A DNA stretch of 64,000 nucleotides from Firm-04 sp946413695 (lineage in GTDB: Bacteria > Bacillota > Clostridia > Oscillospirales > Ruminococcaceae). How positions within the stretch are numbered: position 1 is the first letter of the stretch; each line of letters starts with the position of its first letter. The notes beneath the pieces were generated by a model that ran no database searches, was not told the origin of the DNA, and saw nothing but the letters and a program-made list of their open reading frames with translations. Shown here one piece after another: positions 1-9,192 of this stretch. The DNA lies in NCBI GenBank assembly GCA_946413695.1, contig CAMKLV010000001.1:58562-122561 (forward strand), in the 5' to 3' direction. Made by a program: the position numbers and the translations under genes.

Positions 1-1035
1 ATAGGTAGCGGTTGTCAGCGTAACACCGCCGCCGGAAAGATCAAAGGTTGTCTGCATGATGCCCTTGCCGAAGGTTGTTTCACCGACCAGAACAGCATCC
101 GCATAATCGCGGAGCACACATGCAAACAGCTCGGCTGCGCTCGCCGTATTGCCGTTGACAAGAACCACATACGGCATCTTTTCAAAGTGGGCATCGGATT
201 CAAGGATCGGCGATGCATTGCCGTCGCGGTCATAAGAAAACGCGAGCTCGCCCTCCGGCAGCAGGGGATCGGTCATCTGTTCCAGCGCCGAAAGCACACC
301 GCCGCCGTTGTTCCGCACATCAAAGATAAATGCTTTTGCGCCCTGTTTCAGGAGTTCCTGACGGGCATTTTCAAACTGTGCGATTGTCACGCCGCGGAAT
401 TTCCCGATGTAAATATAGCCGATATCATCCGGCAGATAGGCAGACTGCACCGTGATTTCGTCGATCTGCGCGCGGACAACCGTGATTTTTTTCTCTGTAT
501 CCGAATCGTGCTTGCGGATCAGAAGCGTGACCGATGTACCGACCTCGCCGGAGATCATGTCAACAGCTTCGTCATAGCTTGCTTTCAGTGAGACGCCGTC
601 CACCTCAAGGAGCATGTCGCCGACCTCGATACCGCGCTTTTCAGCCGGTCCGTCCTCCGTGACATCTGCGATTTCGGCAAAGCCTTCCTCTGTTTTTCGG
701 ATCGAAATGCCGATTCCGGTGTACACACCCGAATTGTTGTCATGATAAGCCGTCAGTGCCTCATCGCTGCGATAGACGCTGTAGCGGTCGCCGAGACCGC
801 TGACATAGCCTTCCAGCATGCCCTCGAGCACATCATCCTCCGGCACATCTTTATAAAAGACATCGCGCACCTTTGCATCGAGCTCGTCAAGTCGCTGATA
901 CTTATCTGCAAGGCGGTCGATCTCTGTAATTTTCGAGTTAAACGCATTCCTGCTGGCGGAAAGCGTAATGACAAATGTCGCAGCAGCAGTCAGTGTCATC
1001 AGACTCAGAACTGTTCCAAGAGAGATTTTAACCAT
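1..1035 (-). CDS. ctpA: S41 family C-terminal processing protease (CtpA/CtpB-like), truncated by window edge
   Basis: Reading the minus strand from the ATG at 1035 gives an open frame of 345 codons that runs off the window. An N-terminal hydrophobic segment suggests a membrane-anchored extracytoplasmic protease. A PDZ domain follows at about residues 100-185 (VYTGIGISIR, then a GDMLLEVDG core). The S41 protease core comes next, with the serine in NGNTASAAELFA and the general-base lysine in TTFGKGIMQ. The end of the protease domain is outside the window. It is last in the run ftsE-ftsX-M23 peptidase-ctpA, so it may process or degrade the cell-wall hydrolase encoded just upstream; that is inference from position. 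The start is supported by an AAAGGCGG ribosome site. Confidence 0.93.
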   Translation of the reverse strand, partial: MVKISLGTVLSLMTLTAAATFVITLSASRNAFNSKITEIDRLADKYQRLDELDAKVRDVFYKDVPEDDVLEGMLEGYVSGLGDRYSVYRSDEALTAYHDNNSGVYTGIGISIRKTEEGFAEIADVTEDGPAEKRGIEVGDMLLEVDGVSLKASYDEAVDMISGEVGTSVTLLIRKHDSDTEKKITVVRAQIDEITVQSAYLPDDIGYIYIGKFRGVTIAQFENARQELLKQGAKAFIFDVRNNGGGVLSALEQMTDPLLPEGELAFSYDRDGNASPILESDAHFEKMPYVVLVNGNTASAAELFACVLRDYADAVLVGETTFGKGIMQTTFDLSGGGVTLTTATY

Positions 1036-1074
1036 CCCAGTCCGCCTTTCACATCCGCTTGAAAATGCCGGAAA

Positions 1075-1105
1075 CGGCAAGAGACATCCTGACTGTCTCC
1101 TGCCG
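1075..1105 (-). terminator. Hairpin between M23 peptidase gene and ctpA
   Basis: A 12 bp inverted repeat (arms 1075-1086 and 1094-1105, one G-U type mismatch) lies in the 116 bp gap. On the minus strand it is followed by only a short T-rich stretch, so it may be an attenuator or mRNA-stabilising stem rather than a full terminator. Confidence 0.4.
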
Positions 1106-1151
1106 TTCTTCCGGATTGTAAGAAATGAAGCAAATTCGTCAAAAAGATGAA

Positions 1152-2708
1152 TTACGGTAGATAATTCAAAGGATTCACTCGTTCGTTGTTGATGCGCACC
1201 TCAAAGTGAAGATGCGGACCGGTCGCAGAACCCGTCATACCGACGATGCCAACCTGCTGACCGACAGTAACCTGCTGACCGACAGAGACATCGACGCGCT
1301 GCATATGCGCATAGAGCGTCGAATAGCCGTTGCCGTGATAGATCACAACATGCTTGCCGTAGCCGCCGCCCCAGTTATCGGACGTGACGTAGGAAACCGT
1401 GCCGTTGCCCGCAGCGCAGACTGCCGCGCCGTTGATCGGGCTGACGTTTCCGATGATATCAATTGCACCGTGTCCCTTTATCACGCCGGAACCGAACGGA
1501 TCGGGACGCGGACCGAAATAACTGGAAATGCCGTAATGTCCCGGAACCGGCCATGCAAACATGCTGCCGCTCGGAGCCGGTGCCGCAGTGGTTGTAGTCG
1601 CAGCGGTAGTCGGGGGCGCAGTCGGCGGTGCGGTCGGAGCCGTTGTCGGTGCCGCGGTGACAACCGGAGCAGGTGCCTCTGTTACCACAGGCTGCGGTGC
1701 GACCTGCTGCGCCTCAGTTGCAGCCGGAGCTGTCACTGCCGGTGTCGGAACAACCGTTGTGTAAACAATCGGTTTCGCCGTAGTTGTGGTTGTAGTGCGA
1801 ACCGTTGTAGTGGTGGTAACGGTAGTTGTCAGCTTTGCCTGAAGCTCAGCCTTTTTGCGGGCTTCTTCTTCCTTTTGTTTTCTTTCCTCTTCCATTGCCT
1901 TCCGCAGTGCTTCGGCAATGATTTCTTCCTGTTCCTTTTCGATTTCGCCAAGATCCAGCTGCTGCTGTTTCAGTTCATTGTTTGCAGTGAGCTGCTTATT
2001 TTCAATCATCTGAATCTCGACATTGTTATCGGAAAGCGCAGTGTTGAGTTCGAGTTTCGAGGCGTCAAATTCATCGAGCAGAACCTGAATCTCTGTCTGC
2101 TTGATATTGAGCGCCTGTACACTTGCAGTCAGATCCTGCTTGTGATTGGTCAGCGTCTGAATCTCCTCACGCAGATTTGTGATCATTTCATCATCGTGCT
2201 TGGAGATACGCTTAATCAGATCCACACGCGCAAGGACATCATAAAAGCTGGATGCACCGACGAGTGCAGAGAGCAGCGAGTCATTGCCGTGGACATAGAG
2301 CGCGCGGATGCGGGACTTAAACGCCTTGAGTCCCTCCTGCACTGCGACTTCTTCCTCATCAATCTGAGTCTGCAGATCGGCAATCTCAGATTCCTTGTCA
2401 CTGATCTCGCCGATCAGGTTGGACATCTGCGAGTCGATGAGAACCATCTTGCCGTTGATGAGGTTGATCTCCTCTTTCAGCGTCTGCTCGTAAGCAGCTT
2501 TATCCGAGAGATCCTCCGCGAGCTTTTTCAGCTCTGCCTTCTTTTTGTCAATCTGATCCTGTTTGTCTTTTTTCTCCTGTTCAATTTCCTTAAGTGTCTT
2601 CGCATAAGTCAGATTATTCGGATTCTGCTTTGCTTCCAGCGTAAGAGATGTCGCCGTCAAAATGACAGCAGACAGCACTGCAAGCGCTTTTCTGCATTGC
2701 TTGTTCAT
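1152..2708 (-). CDS. Secreted coiled-coil M23 peptidase (EnvC/LytM-type cell-wall hydrolase)
   Basis: A 518-residue protein. It has an N-terminal signal peptide (lysine/arginine then AVLSAVILTATSLTLEA), a long charged coiled coil at about residues 35-285, a Thr/Pro/Ala-rich linker at about 290-380, and a C-terminal M23 domain at about 385-518. The zinc motifs look intact: H413 and D417 in GHGAIDI, H499/H501 in PHLHFEV, and a histidine in LYAHM. This suggests an active endopeptidase rather than the degenerate activator of the E. coli EnvC type. The order ftsE-ftsX-coiled-coil M23 matches the known scheme in which FtsEX drives a wall hydrolase by direct coiled-coil contact. Substrate (peptide cross-links) is inferred from the family. 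Confidence 0.92.
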   Translation of the reverse strand: MNKQCRKALAVLSAVILTATSLTLEAKQNPNNLTYAKTLKEIEQEKKDKQDQIDKKKAELKKLAEDLSDKAAYEQTLKEEINLINGKMVLIDSQMSNLIGEISDKESEIADLQTQIDEEEVAVQEGLKAFKSRIRALYVHGNDSLLSALVGASSFYDVLARVDLIKRISKHDDEMITNLREEIQTLTNHKQDLTASVQALNIKQTEIQVLLDEFDASKLELNTALSDNNVEIQMIENKQLTANNELKQQQLDLGEIEKEQEEIIAEALRKAMEEERKQKEEEARKKAELQAKLTTTVTTTTTVRTTTTTTAKPIVYTTVVPTPAVTAPAATEAQQVAPQPVVTEAPAPVVTAAPTTAPTAPPTAPPTTAATTTTAAPAPSGSMFAWPVPGHYGISSYFGPRPDPFGSGVIKGHGAIDIIGNVSPINGAAVCAAGNGTVSYVTSDNWGGGYGKHVVIYHGNGYSTLYAHMQRVDVSVGQQVTVGQQVGIVGMTGSATGPHLHFEVRINNERVNPLNYLP

Positions 2709-2735
2709 AAATAAACCTTCCTTTTTGCTTTTGGA

Positions 2736-3668
2736 TTACATATTTGCGGCACGGTATCTCAGGTGAACACGTGTCGAAAGCACACTTCCGAATGCGCCGA
2801 TCAGCGAACCGGCGATGATATAGGAAAGCATGACAATCAGATAGATTTTGTTATAGGGGATGACATTGCCAAGACCGATCGTGCTCAGGACATCAAAGCG
2901 TCCGAGCAGATTGACAAGGCTGTCATATGCAAACCATGTCAGCAGTGTGGCGAAAACGCCCGCCATAAATCCGTTGATCATGCCCTCAATAAAGAACGGA
3001 AAACGGATAAAGCCCTTTGTCGCGCCGACGCTCTGCATGATGCTGATCTCGCGGCGTCTGGAGAACACACTGGCACGGGTTGTATTCGAGATAATAACCA
3101 TGGAAACGATCAGCAGCGCGATGATAATTGCAATCGCTACAATCGTTACAACGCGGCGCATTTCCGTCAGCAGCTCAACGAACGAATCCGGCGAGCGGAC
3201 GGACTCCACGTTTTCAATCTTTTCCGTGGCTGAAAGCGTCTCATCCATTTTCGAGATATCCGAGACGCGGATGCGATAAGCATCGAGCAGGGGATTGTCA
3301 TCACCGAGTGACTCAAACACGATCGCCTGATCGCTCATATCCTCTTTCAGATCCTCGAATGCTTCCTCTTTGGTATAGAGCTGAACGCTTGCAATGTTGT
3401 TCATCGCGCGCAGTTCCTCGCCGATTGCTTCGAGGCGGGCATCATCGGTATTCTCCGAAAGGTAAACAATGACTTCGTTTTTATCCTCAATGCCGCCGAT
3501 AATCGCATTGATATTTACGTAGAACAGAACAGAAATGCCGACGAGCAGCAAACTGACAAGCAGAACGCAGAACGATGCAAAAGCCATAACGCGGTTCTTC
3601 CAGACATTGTCAAAGCCCTGTCCGACAAGATACCGAAAACTACTGAGCTTCAATTTCTGCGCCTCCAA
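2736..3668 (-). CDS. ftsX: Cell-division ABC transporter permease FtsX
   Basis: A 310-residue membrane protein with a short cytoplasmic N-terminus, a first membrane helix (about 27-50), a large extracellular domain (about 50-170), then three C-terminal helices, which is the FtsX topology. Conserved features include the SRRREISIMQSVGAT segment before the third helix. The ATG at 3668 lies inside the end of ftsE (29 bp overlap), so translation is probably coupled. With FtsE it should couple ATP hydrolysis to the wall hydrolase encoded next. Confidence 0.95.
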   Translation of the reverse strand: MEAQKLKLSSFRYLVGQGFDNVWKNRVMAFASFCVLLVSLLLVGISVLFYVNINAIIGGIEDKNEVIVYLSENTDDARLEAIGEELRAMNNIASVQLYTKEEAFEDLKEDMSDQAIVFESLGDDNPLLDAYRIRVSDISKMDETLSATEKIENVESVRSPDSFVELLTEMRRVVTIVAIAIIIALLIVSMVIISNTTRASVFSRRREISIMQSVGATKGFIRFPFFIEGMINGFMAGVFATLLTWFAYDSLVNLLGRFDVLSTIGLGNVIPYNKIYLIVMLSYIIAGSLIGAFGSVLSTRVHLRYRAANM

Positions 3669-4332
3669 TCACTTCGTCGAATACGACCTCGCCTTCACTG
3701 ATATTGATGATTCTGCCGCCGAAATGGCGCACCATCTCGTGTGCATGTGTGACCATCAGAATCGTTGTACCGCAGGCATTGATGCCCTGCAGCAGCTCAA
3801 CGAGCTCATAGGCAAGCTCCGGATCGACATTACCGGTCGGCTCATCCGCAATCAGCAGAGCCGGATCGTTCACAAGCGCACGGGCAAGCGCACATCGCTG
3901 CTGCTCGCCGCCGGACAGCTCGCTCGGATAACAGTCAGCCTTATCCTGCAGACCGACCAGAGACATGACATAGGGGACGCGCTTGCGAATCTGCTTTTTC
4001 GGCGCGTCAATTACACGCAGCACAAAAGCGATATTTTCATAGACGGTCATGGTGTCAATCAGGCGGTAATCCTGAAACACAACACCGATCGTACGGCGGA
4101 ATTCCGGAACCTTGCGCTTTTTCAGTTTCGTCAGATCATAGCCGTTGACATAAACCTCGCCGCTGTTCGCATCGAGCTCTTTGAGCAGGAGCTTGATCAG
4201 CGTGCTTTTTCCGGCGCCCGATCGACCGATGACAAACGCAAATTCGCCGTCCTCGACCTTCAGGCTGACATCTGAAAGCGCCTCAACGCCGGTACTTTCA
4301 TATGTCACGGACACATTTTTTAACTCTACCAA
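3640..4332 (-). CDS. ftsE: Cell-division ATP-binding protein FtsE
   Basis: A 230-residue ABC ATPase. Walker A GRSGAGKST is at residues 36-44, the signature LSGGEQQR at 139-146, Walker B LLIADEP at 159-165, and the switch histidine in MVTHAHE. The start is a TTG (4332-4330) eight bases after a strong AAGGAGG; no in-frame ATG fits better. It is the first gene of ftsE-ftsX-M23-ctpA. The 5' leader contains an inverted repeat (arms 4364-4371 and 4384-4391). Confidence 0.96.
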   Translation of the reverse strand: MVELKNVSVTYESTGVEALSDVSLKVEDGEFAFVIGRSGAGKSTLIKLLLKELDANSGEVYVNGYDLTKLKKRKVPEFRRTIGVVFQDYRLIDTMTVYENIAFVLRVIDAPKKQIRKRVPYVMSLVGLQDKADCYPSELSGGEQQRCALARALVNDPALLIADEPTGNVDPELAYELVELLQGINACGTTILMVTHAHEMVRHFGGRIINISEGEVVFDEVIGGAEIEAQ

Positions 4333-4434
4333 GAGTATTCCTCCTTATTTGGACGTTTTGGGGATCAGCGCGAACTTGCCCATGCGCTGATTCTTCGACA
4401 TCTTCCCAAGGGCGAAAATCAATTATGTAAACAT

Positions 4435-4466
4435 GGAAAATGCCAAACGAATCACTCCGTTCGGCA
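4435..4466 (-). terminator. Terminator of the pucR-type gene
   Basis: Stem arms 4441-4449 and 4458-4466 (one G-U pair) are followed on the minus strand by TTTTCC. It separates the regulator from the ftsE operon. Confidence 0.6.
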
Positions 4467-4505
4467 CTCCCCAAGCTCACAAACAAATCAGATTCATGCT
4501 TTCGC

Positions 4506-5591
4506 TCAGAACTTAACAGGGCTGGACGAAAGATATTTCTTTACCATCAGAGCGATCTTAAAGACAATCGCGTGATCAAATTCGCGGAGATCCAGACCGG
4601 TCAGCTTCTTGATCTTCTCAAGACGGTAGACCAGCGTGTTGCGGTGAACGAACAGCTTTCTGGAGGTCTCGGAAACGTTCAGGTTGTTCTCAAAGAAGCG
4701 CTGGATCGTAAACAGCGTTTCGTGGTCGAGGCTTTCGATGCTGCCGCGCTTGAAGACCTCATGCAGGAACGTCTCGCAGAGGGTGGTCGGCAGGTGATAG
4801 ATCAGTCTTGCGATACCGAGGTTATCGTAGCTGACGATGACCTTATCCGTATCAAAGACCTTGCCGACTTCCAGAGCGGTCTGTGCCTCCTTGAAGGAAC
4901 GCGCCAGATCCTTTACGCCGACAACGCTGGTACCGATACCGACATTGACGCGGGTGTAGAACTCGCTCGAAAGTGTATCAGCAATGGAGCGTGCCAGCTT
5001 CTCGAGATCCTTGCTCTCGTTGGTGGACTTAATCTCCTTGACGAGCACGATATCGGTCTCCGTGATGTTGAAGACGAAATCCTTGCTCTTATCCGGAAAC
5101 AGATTCTGAATGACATCGTAAGCAGAGATATCATTTGCAGAAACAATCCGGATCAGGAAAACAACGCGGCTGATTTCTGCATTGAAGTGCAGCTCGCGTG
5201 CCTTGACGACGATATCACCGGGGAGCACGTTATCCAGAACAACGTTCTTGATAAAGTTGTTGCGGTCATATTTCTCGTCATAGTACTGCTTGATGCTGGA
5301 CATTGCGATCGCAAGGATATCCGCATACTTTGCAGCATTCTCATCCGTGCCCTCGACAAATACGGCATAATCCGGCGTGGTGCGGACACCGAACGGCTTA
5401 TAGGTAAATCCGTCACGGATAAAGAGGTCACCGGATTCATTCATATCCATGGATACGAACTCATTTGTTGTGCCGACTCTGGTCGGATCGCTGCACGCGA
5501 TAATCGTTGCGGTTTCATCGACAACGCCGATGGTTGCGTGAATGGTGTCGTGCATCTGAACGACAAGTCCCTGAAACGGTCTGTTAGACAT
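4506..5591 (-). CDS. PucR/CdaR-type transcriptional regulator
   Basis: A 361-residue protein with a GAF-like or sensor N-terminal half and a C-terminal PucR helix-turn-helix. The HTH has the family pattern ENNLNVSETSRKLFVHRNTL followed by YRLEKIKKLTGLDLR. Such proteins bind DNA through this C-terminal domain and often regulate catabolic genes. No linked target operon is obvious; downstream ftsEX is separated by a terminator. The ligand is unknown. Confidence 0.88.
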   Translation of the reverse strand: MSNRPFQGLVVQMHDTIHATIGVVDETATIIACSDPTRVGTTNEFVSMDMNESGDLFIRDGFTYKPFGVRTTPDYAVFVEGTDENAAKYADILAIAMSSIKQYYDEKYDRNNFIKNVVLDNVLPGDIVVKARELHFNAEISRVVFLIRIVSANDISAYDVIQNLFPDKSKDFVFNITETDIVLVKEIKSTNESKDLEKLARSIADTLSSEFYTRVNVGIGTSVVGVKDLARSFKEAQTALEVGKVFDTDKVIVSYDNLGIARLIYHLPTTLCETFLHEVFKRGSIESLDHETLFTIQRFFENNLNVSETSRKLFVHRNTLVYRLEKIKKLTGLDLREFDHAIVFKIALMVKKYLSSSPVKF

Positions 5592-5869
5592 AATACGATC
5601 CCTTCGCTTTCTTCATGAATTTTTGATTGGGAGTGCCATGATCTCAGGCAGGAGGGATCTGATGTCAACCGTACGGTCCATTCAGGGATAGTTCCTGATC
5701 TGAAACTATTACAGATTGTAACATATTTCCCGTCCTTAGTTGTTAACAAACAATGAACAGAGTGTTAACATTTTATTTGAAGGGGTATTTTTCACGGTTT
5801 TCATTGTAAAAAATACCGAAAATTTCCATTTGATTATTGCATCACTGTCATTTATTTGTTACAGAATGG

Positions 5870-7639
5870 TTACATTCTTTCCGGAGCTGTCACTTTCAGC
5901 AGTGCAAGCACATTGCCGAGCGTCCGGCAGACAGCATCGCAAAGCAGCAAACGCGCATCACGAAGCTCCGCAGTTTCCGCGTCGCGAACCTTGCAGGCAT
6001 CATAGAATTTATGGAACTGCGCCGCAAGATCAACCGAATATTTTGTCAGTCTGGAAGGATCCAGCTGTGCTGCAGCCGTTTCGATTTCCGCCGGCATCAG
6101 CGCAACCTGACGGATCAGTTCGCGCTCAGCAGGGGAGCTCAGCAGATCGAGCTGTGCCTTATCAGCTGCCGGAACCGGAACACCGCTCTCCGCAAGATTG
6201 CGGATCAGGCTGCAGATTCGGGCATGCGCGTACTGCACATAATAAACGGGGTTCGACGAGGATTTCTCAACCGCAAGATCAAGGTCAAATTCAAAATGCG
6301 AATTCGCTTCACGCAGGTTGAAGAAGAATCTCGCCGCATCGACCGGAATATCCTCAAGCAGTGTCACGAGCGTCAGCGCCTTGCCGCTTCTCTTGGACTG
6401 CTTGACCGGCTGACCGTCACGCATAACCGCGACCATCTGCATCAGAATGACATCCAGCTTGGATGCATCCACGCCGAGCGCCGTGAGTGCCGCTTTCAGT
6501 CTCGGAACATAACCGTGATGGTCAGCGCCGAGCACATTGATTGCCTTATCGAAGTTTCTGGTAACGAGCTTGTCATAATGGTACGCGATATCCGGTACTA
6601 TATAAGTATAAAGCCCGTTGCTGCGGCGGAGAACAAAGTCCTTGTCCACACCGTATTCCGTCGCCTTGAACCAGATCGCGCCGTCCTGCTCATAGGCTTT
6701 GCCCGCTTCGAGCAGCTTGTCCACAATCAGCTTCGTCTCATTTTTCGCGTGCACCGTGCTCTCACGGAACCAGTTGTCATAAACAATGCGATACTGCTTC
6801 AGATCGTGCTCGAGTCCGGCGATATTCAGCGGCAGCGCATAATCAACAAGCGCTTTCCGGCGCTCCTCATCTGAAACGGATGCAAGCGCATCGCCGTGCA
6901 TATCAAAATAGTTCTTTGCATGCGCGATGATATCCTGACCGAGGTAGACATCCTCCGGCATCGGGAAATCTTCCGTATTGCCGTTCTCGCCGTAAATCTT
7001 CTTGCAGAGTTCATCAGTATCGGATACAGATTTGTAAATCTCCTGACCCTTTTCCGAGCAGAGCTGCATATACCGAAGCGACAGCGATTTGCCGAACTTC
7101 TCGATCTGATTGCCGGCATCGTTGACATAAAACTCACGTTCCGCGTGATATCCGGCAGCCTGCAAAACCGATGCAAGTGTATCACCGATTGCGCCGCCGC
7201 GTGCATTGCCGACATGCATCGGACCGGTCGGATTCGCCGAAACGAATTCCACAAGCACACGCTTGCCCTTGCCGATATCGGAACATCCGTAGCGTTCGCC
7301 TTCTGCAATGACATTCCGCACCACATCAGAATACCATCTCTGTCCGAGATAGAAATTCATGAAGCCGGGTCCTGCGATTTCAACTTTATCAAAAGGGGAG
7401 CCCTCAAGATCAAGCGCATTTGCAATCTCCTCGGCAATTTTGCGCGGTGCCATGTGCAATGTCTTTGCAGAAACCATCGCAACATTGGAAGCAAAATCGC
7501 CGTGCGAGCGGTCAGCCGGAATCTCAATATTGAACGCCGGAAGCGGCTCCGCAGGGAACACCCCGTCCGCAACCAGCCGCCCGATTGCTTCCATGATCAG
7601 ATTTTTCGCTTCATTTGAAGAAGCTGATATATGATTCAA
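5870..7639 (-). CDS. argS: Arginyl-tRNA synthetase
   Basis: Class I synthetase of about 589 residues that charges tRNA-Arg. The HIGH-type motif is in NPTGPMHVGNARGG (about residues 140-150), and a KMSKS-like segment reads VKQSKRSG. The C-terminal anticodon-binding helical domain ends in LLKVTAPERM, the usual ArgS terminus. The open frame extends to a GTG at 7648, but that codon sits one base after GGAAGGAG. The TTG at 7639 is ten bases away and gives a start MNHIS, so I prefer it. It follows ywiB, the same neighbour as in Bacillus. Confidence 0.96.
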   Translation of the reverse strand: MNHISASSNEAKNLIMEAIGRLVADGVFPAEPLPAFNIEIPADRSHGDFASNVAMVSAKTLHMAPRKIAEEIANALDLEGSPFDKVEIAGPGFMNFYLGQRWYSDVVRNVIAEGERYGCSDIGKGKRVLVEFVSANPTGPMHVGNARGGAIGDTLASVLQAAGYHAEREFYVNDAGNQIEKFGKSLSLRYMQLCSEKGQEIYKSVSDTDELCKKIYGENGNTEDFPMPEDVYLGQDIIAHAKNYFDMHGDALASVSDEERRKALVDYALPLNIAGLEHDLKQYRIVYDNWFRESTVHAKNETKLIVDKLLEAGKAYEQDGAIWFKATEYGVDKDFVLRRSNGLYTYIVPDIAYHYDKLVTRNFDKAINVLGADHHGYVPRLKAALTALGVDASKLDVILMQMVAVMRDGQPVKQSKRSGKALTLVTLLEDIPVDAARFFFNLREANSHFEFDLDLAVEKSSSNPVYYVQYAHARICSLIRNLAESGVPVPAADKAQLDLLSSPAERELIRQVALMPAEIETAAAQLDPSRLTKYSVDLAAQFHKFYDACKVRDAETAELRDARLLLCDAVCRTLGNVLALLKVTAPERM

Positions 7640-7689
7640 ATACAACACTCCTTCCGTTGTCTCGTGTGTGTATGACAGGCACGCCGCGC

Positions 7690-8136
7690 TTACCGCAGGC
7701 GAACGTGCAGATCAATCGTATTCAGTGCAGAATAGCTGTCTCCGACATCAATCAGATACCGAAGCTGCAGCCTTCCGCCGCCCGGATGAAAGGAAGCCTG
7801 AATTTCCAGTGCACAGAGCAGCATTTCCATATCGCCGAAAATCGTGGAATACCGAACCGGATGTGTCTTGCCCGGTTCCAGTATCATGACAGCTTCGGCA
7901 AACCCGATCTTGTGAATCGTGACCAGGTTCTGATTCAAAACTGTGATTGCTGTCTCGCCGGCAGGATTGCCGTTTTCATCCAGCTCCGTATAAATAATTG
8001 TAACCTCATTGCCTTTGCGCGAAAAATGAGCTGTCGTATCTAGCTCGGAGCGTTCCGTTTCGCCGTCGGCAGTCTGCGTGCTGAGAATGTTCAGAACGGC
8101 ATTCTCCTCATGCTTTTCCATCTTGATTGCAGACAT
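7690..8136 (-). CDS. ywiB: DUF1934 family protein (YwiB-like)
   Basis: A 148-residue protein, predicted all-beta, with the DUF1934 pattern: an early HFSRKGNEVTIIYTELDENG, then GDMEMLLCALEIQAS, and a C-terminal GGRLQLRYLIDVGD. The family is predicted to form a calycin-like barrel; its biochemical role is unknown. It lies between the ligase gene and argS, with GGAGGG upstream. The ywiB-argS pairing is known from Bacillus subtilis. Confidence 0.87.
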   Translation of the reverse strand: MSAIKMEKHEENAVLNILSTQTADGETERSELDTTAHFSRKGNEVTIIYTELDENGNPAGETAITVLNQNLVTIHKIGFAEAVMILEPGKTHPVRYSTIFGDMEMLLCALEIQASFHPGGGRLQLRYLIDVGDSYSALNTIDLHVRLR

Positions 8137-8154
8137 ATACCCTCCGTGTGCCGG

Positions 8155-9192
8155 TCAGAAGCTGCGGTCGGCGTGTTCGATCGCCTGTTCAATCAGCTTA
8201 TCAAGCAGATACGGATACCGCATGCCGAGATCCGCCATCAGCTTCGGATATGCAGCCTTGTCGGAGAGTTCCGGCATTGTGTTGACCTCGCCGAGCAGAA
8301 TGTCGCCGCGGTTCGTATAGTAGATATCAACCAGTGCAAGTGAGCTGCATTCCAGAACACAGAACGCAGAGATTGCAAGATCCCGCATGATATGTACGGT
8401 CTGATCGTCAAGATCGGCGGGGATTGTCAGATCATCCTCGGAACATCCCGTTGTTTCGCCGACAAAAGACGCAAACGGCGGATCATATCCGAATACGCCG
8501 ACGCGGAATTCCCTGCCGGTGACATATTCTTCAACCAGCACCGTGCCGTCCTGTGTGAACGCGCGCTTGACATGCTGCGCAAGCTGATCGCGGTTCTCCG
8601 CAACACCGGATGCAATCGCCTGATCACTTCCGGACGGTTTGACATACATCGGATAGTCCAGCTGCGATTCGATGCGCTCATATTCGCGGTCCAGTCTGCT
8701 GAGATTCCGCTGTGAGACAGCCACCCAGCTCGGCATCGGAATGCCCGCAGAGGAAAGCAGCGCATGTGTCATAGCCTTGCTCCGGCATGCCGCAGAGCTG
8801 AAAATGCCGTTTCCGACATACGGAATATGTGAGAGTTCGCAGAGTCCCTGAATTGCACCGTCCTCGCCGAACTGCCCCTGCAAAACGGAGAATATCACAT
8901 CAATGCGCTTGAGTGTATAGTTTCCGTCCTCCAGAATCAGGACGCCGCGGTGTGCCGGATCCGGCGACAGAATCGCGGACGCACAGTCCGGATTCTCTAT
9001 CCATTTTCCGGATTCGATCTCATCATAGTCGCCCGGAAAATACAGCCATCTGCCTTTTTTGTTAATCCCGACCGGAACAATCTCATACTGTTCGCTGTTC
9101 AGTGTGCGCAGAATAGCAGCGGCAGAAGCCAGAGACGCCTCATATTCGTTGGACGAGCCGCCGAACAATACAAGAAGTTTCAGTTTCGCCAC
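8155..9192 (-). CDS. D-alanine-D-alanine ligase-like ATP-grasp enzyme, divergent
   Basis: A 345-residue ATP-grasp protein with Ddl architecture: N-terminal LVLFGGSSNEYEASLASA, the FGEDGAIQG motif, and a C-terminal metal-site strand LLGEVNTMP. Several positions usual for Ddl are altered. The nucleotide-loop GSSVG is replaced by GSDQA (188-192). The omega-loop YEAKY is missing (VGETTGCSEDD instead). The NTMPGFTSHS segment reads NTMPELSDKA. It may join a different pair of substrates. The GTG start at 9192 follows AAAGGGG at about 11 bases. It leads a probable operon with ywiB and argS. Confidence 0.8.
   Translation of the reverse strand: MAKLKLLVLFGGSSNEYEASLASAAAILRTLNSEQYEIVPVGINKKGRWLYFPGDYDEIESGKWIENPDCASAILSPDPAHRGVLILEDGNYTLKRIDVIFSVLQGQFGEDGAIQGLCELSHIPYVGNGIFSSAACRSKAMTHALLSSAGIPMPSWVAVSQRNLSRLDREYERIESQLDYPMYVKPSGSDQAIASGVAENRDQLAQHVKRAFTQDGTVLVEEYVTGREFRVGVFGYDPPFASFVGETTGCSEDDLTIPADLDDQTVHIMRDLAISAFCVLECSSLALVDIYYTNRGDILLGEVNTMPELSDKAAYPKLMADLGMRYPYLLDKLIEQAIEHADRSF

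Noticed and set aside
1206..2714. A 502-codon plus-strand frame opposite the M23 peptidase gene
   Set aside because: It is the antisense of a coding region with coiled-coil and Thr-rich sequence; the translation is Arg/Cys-rich without any domain, and the minus gene has signal peptide, motifs and a ribosome site.
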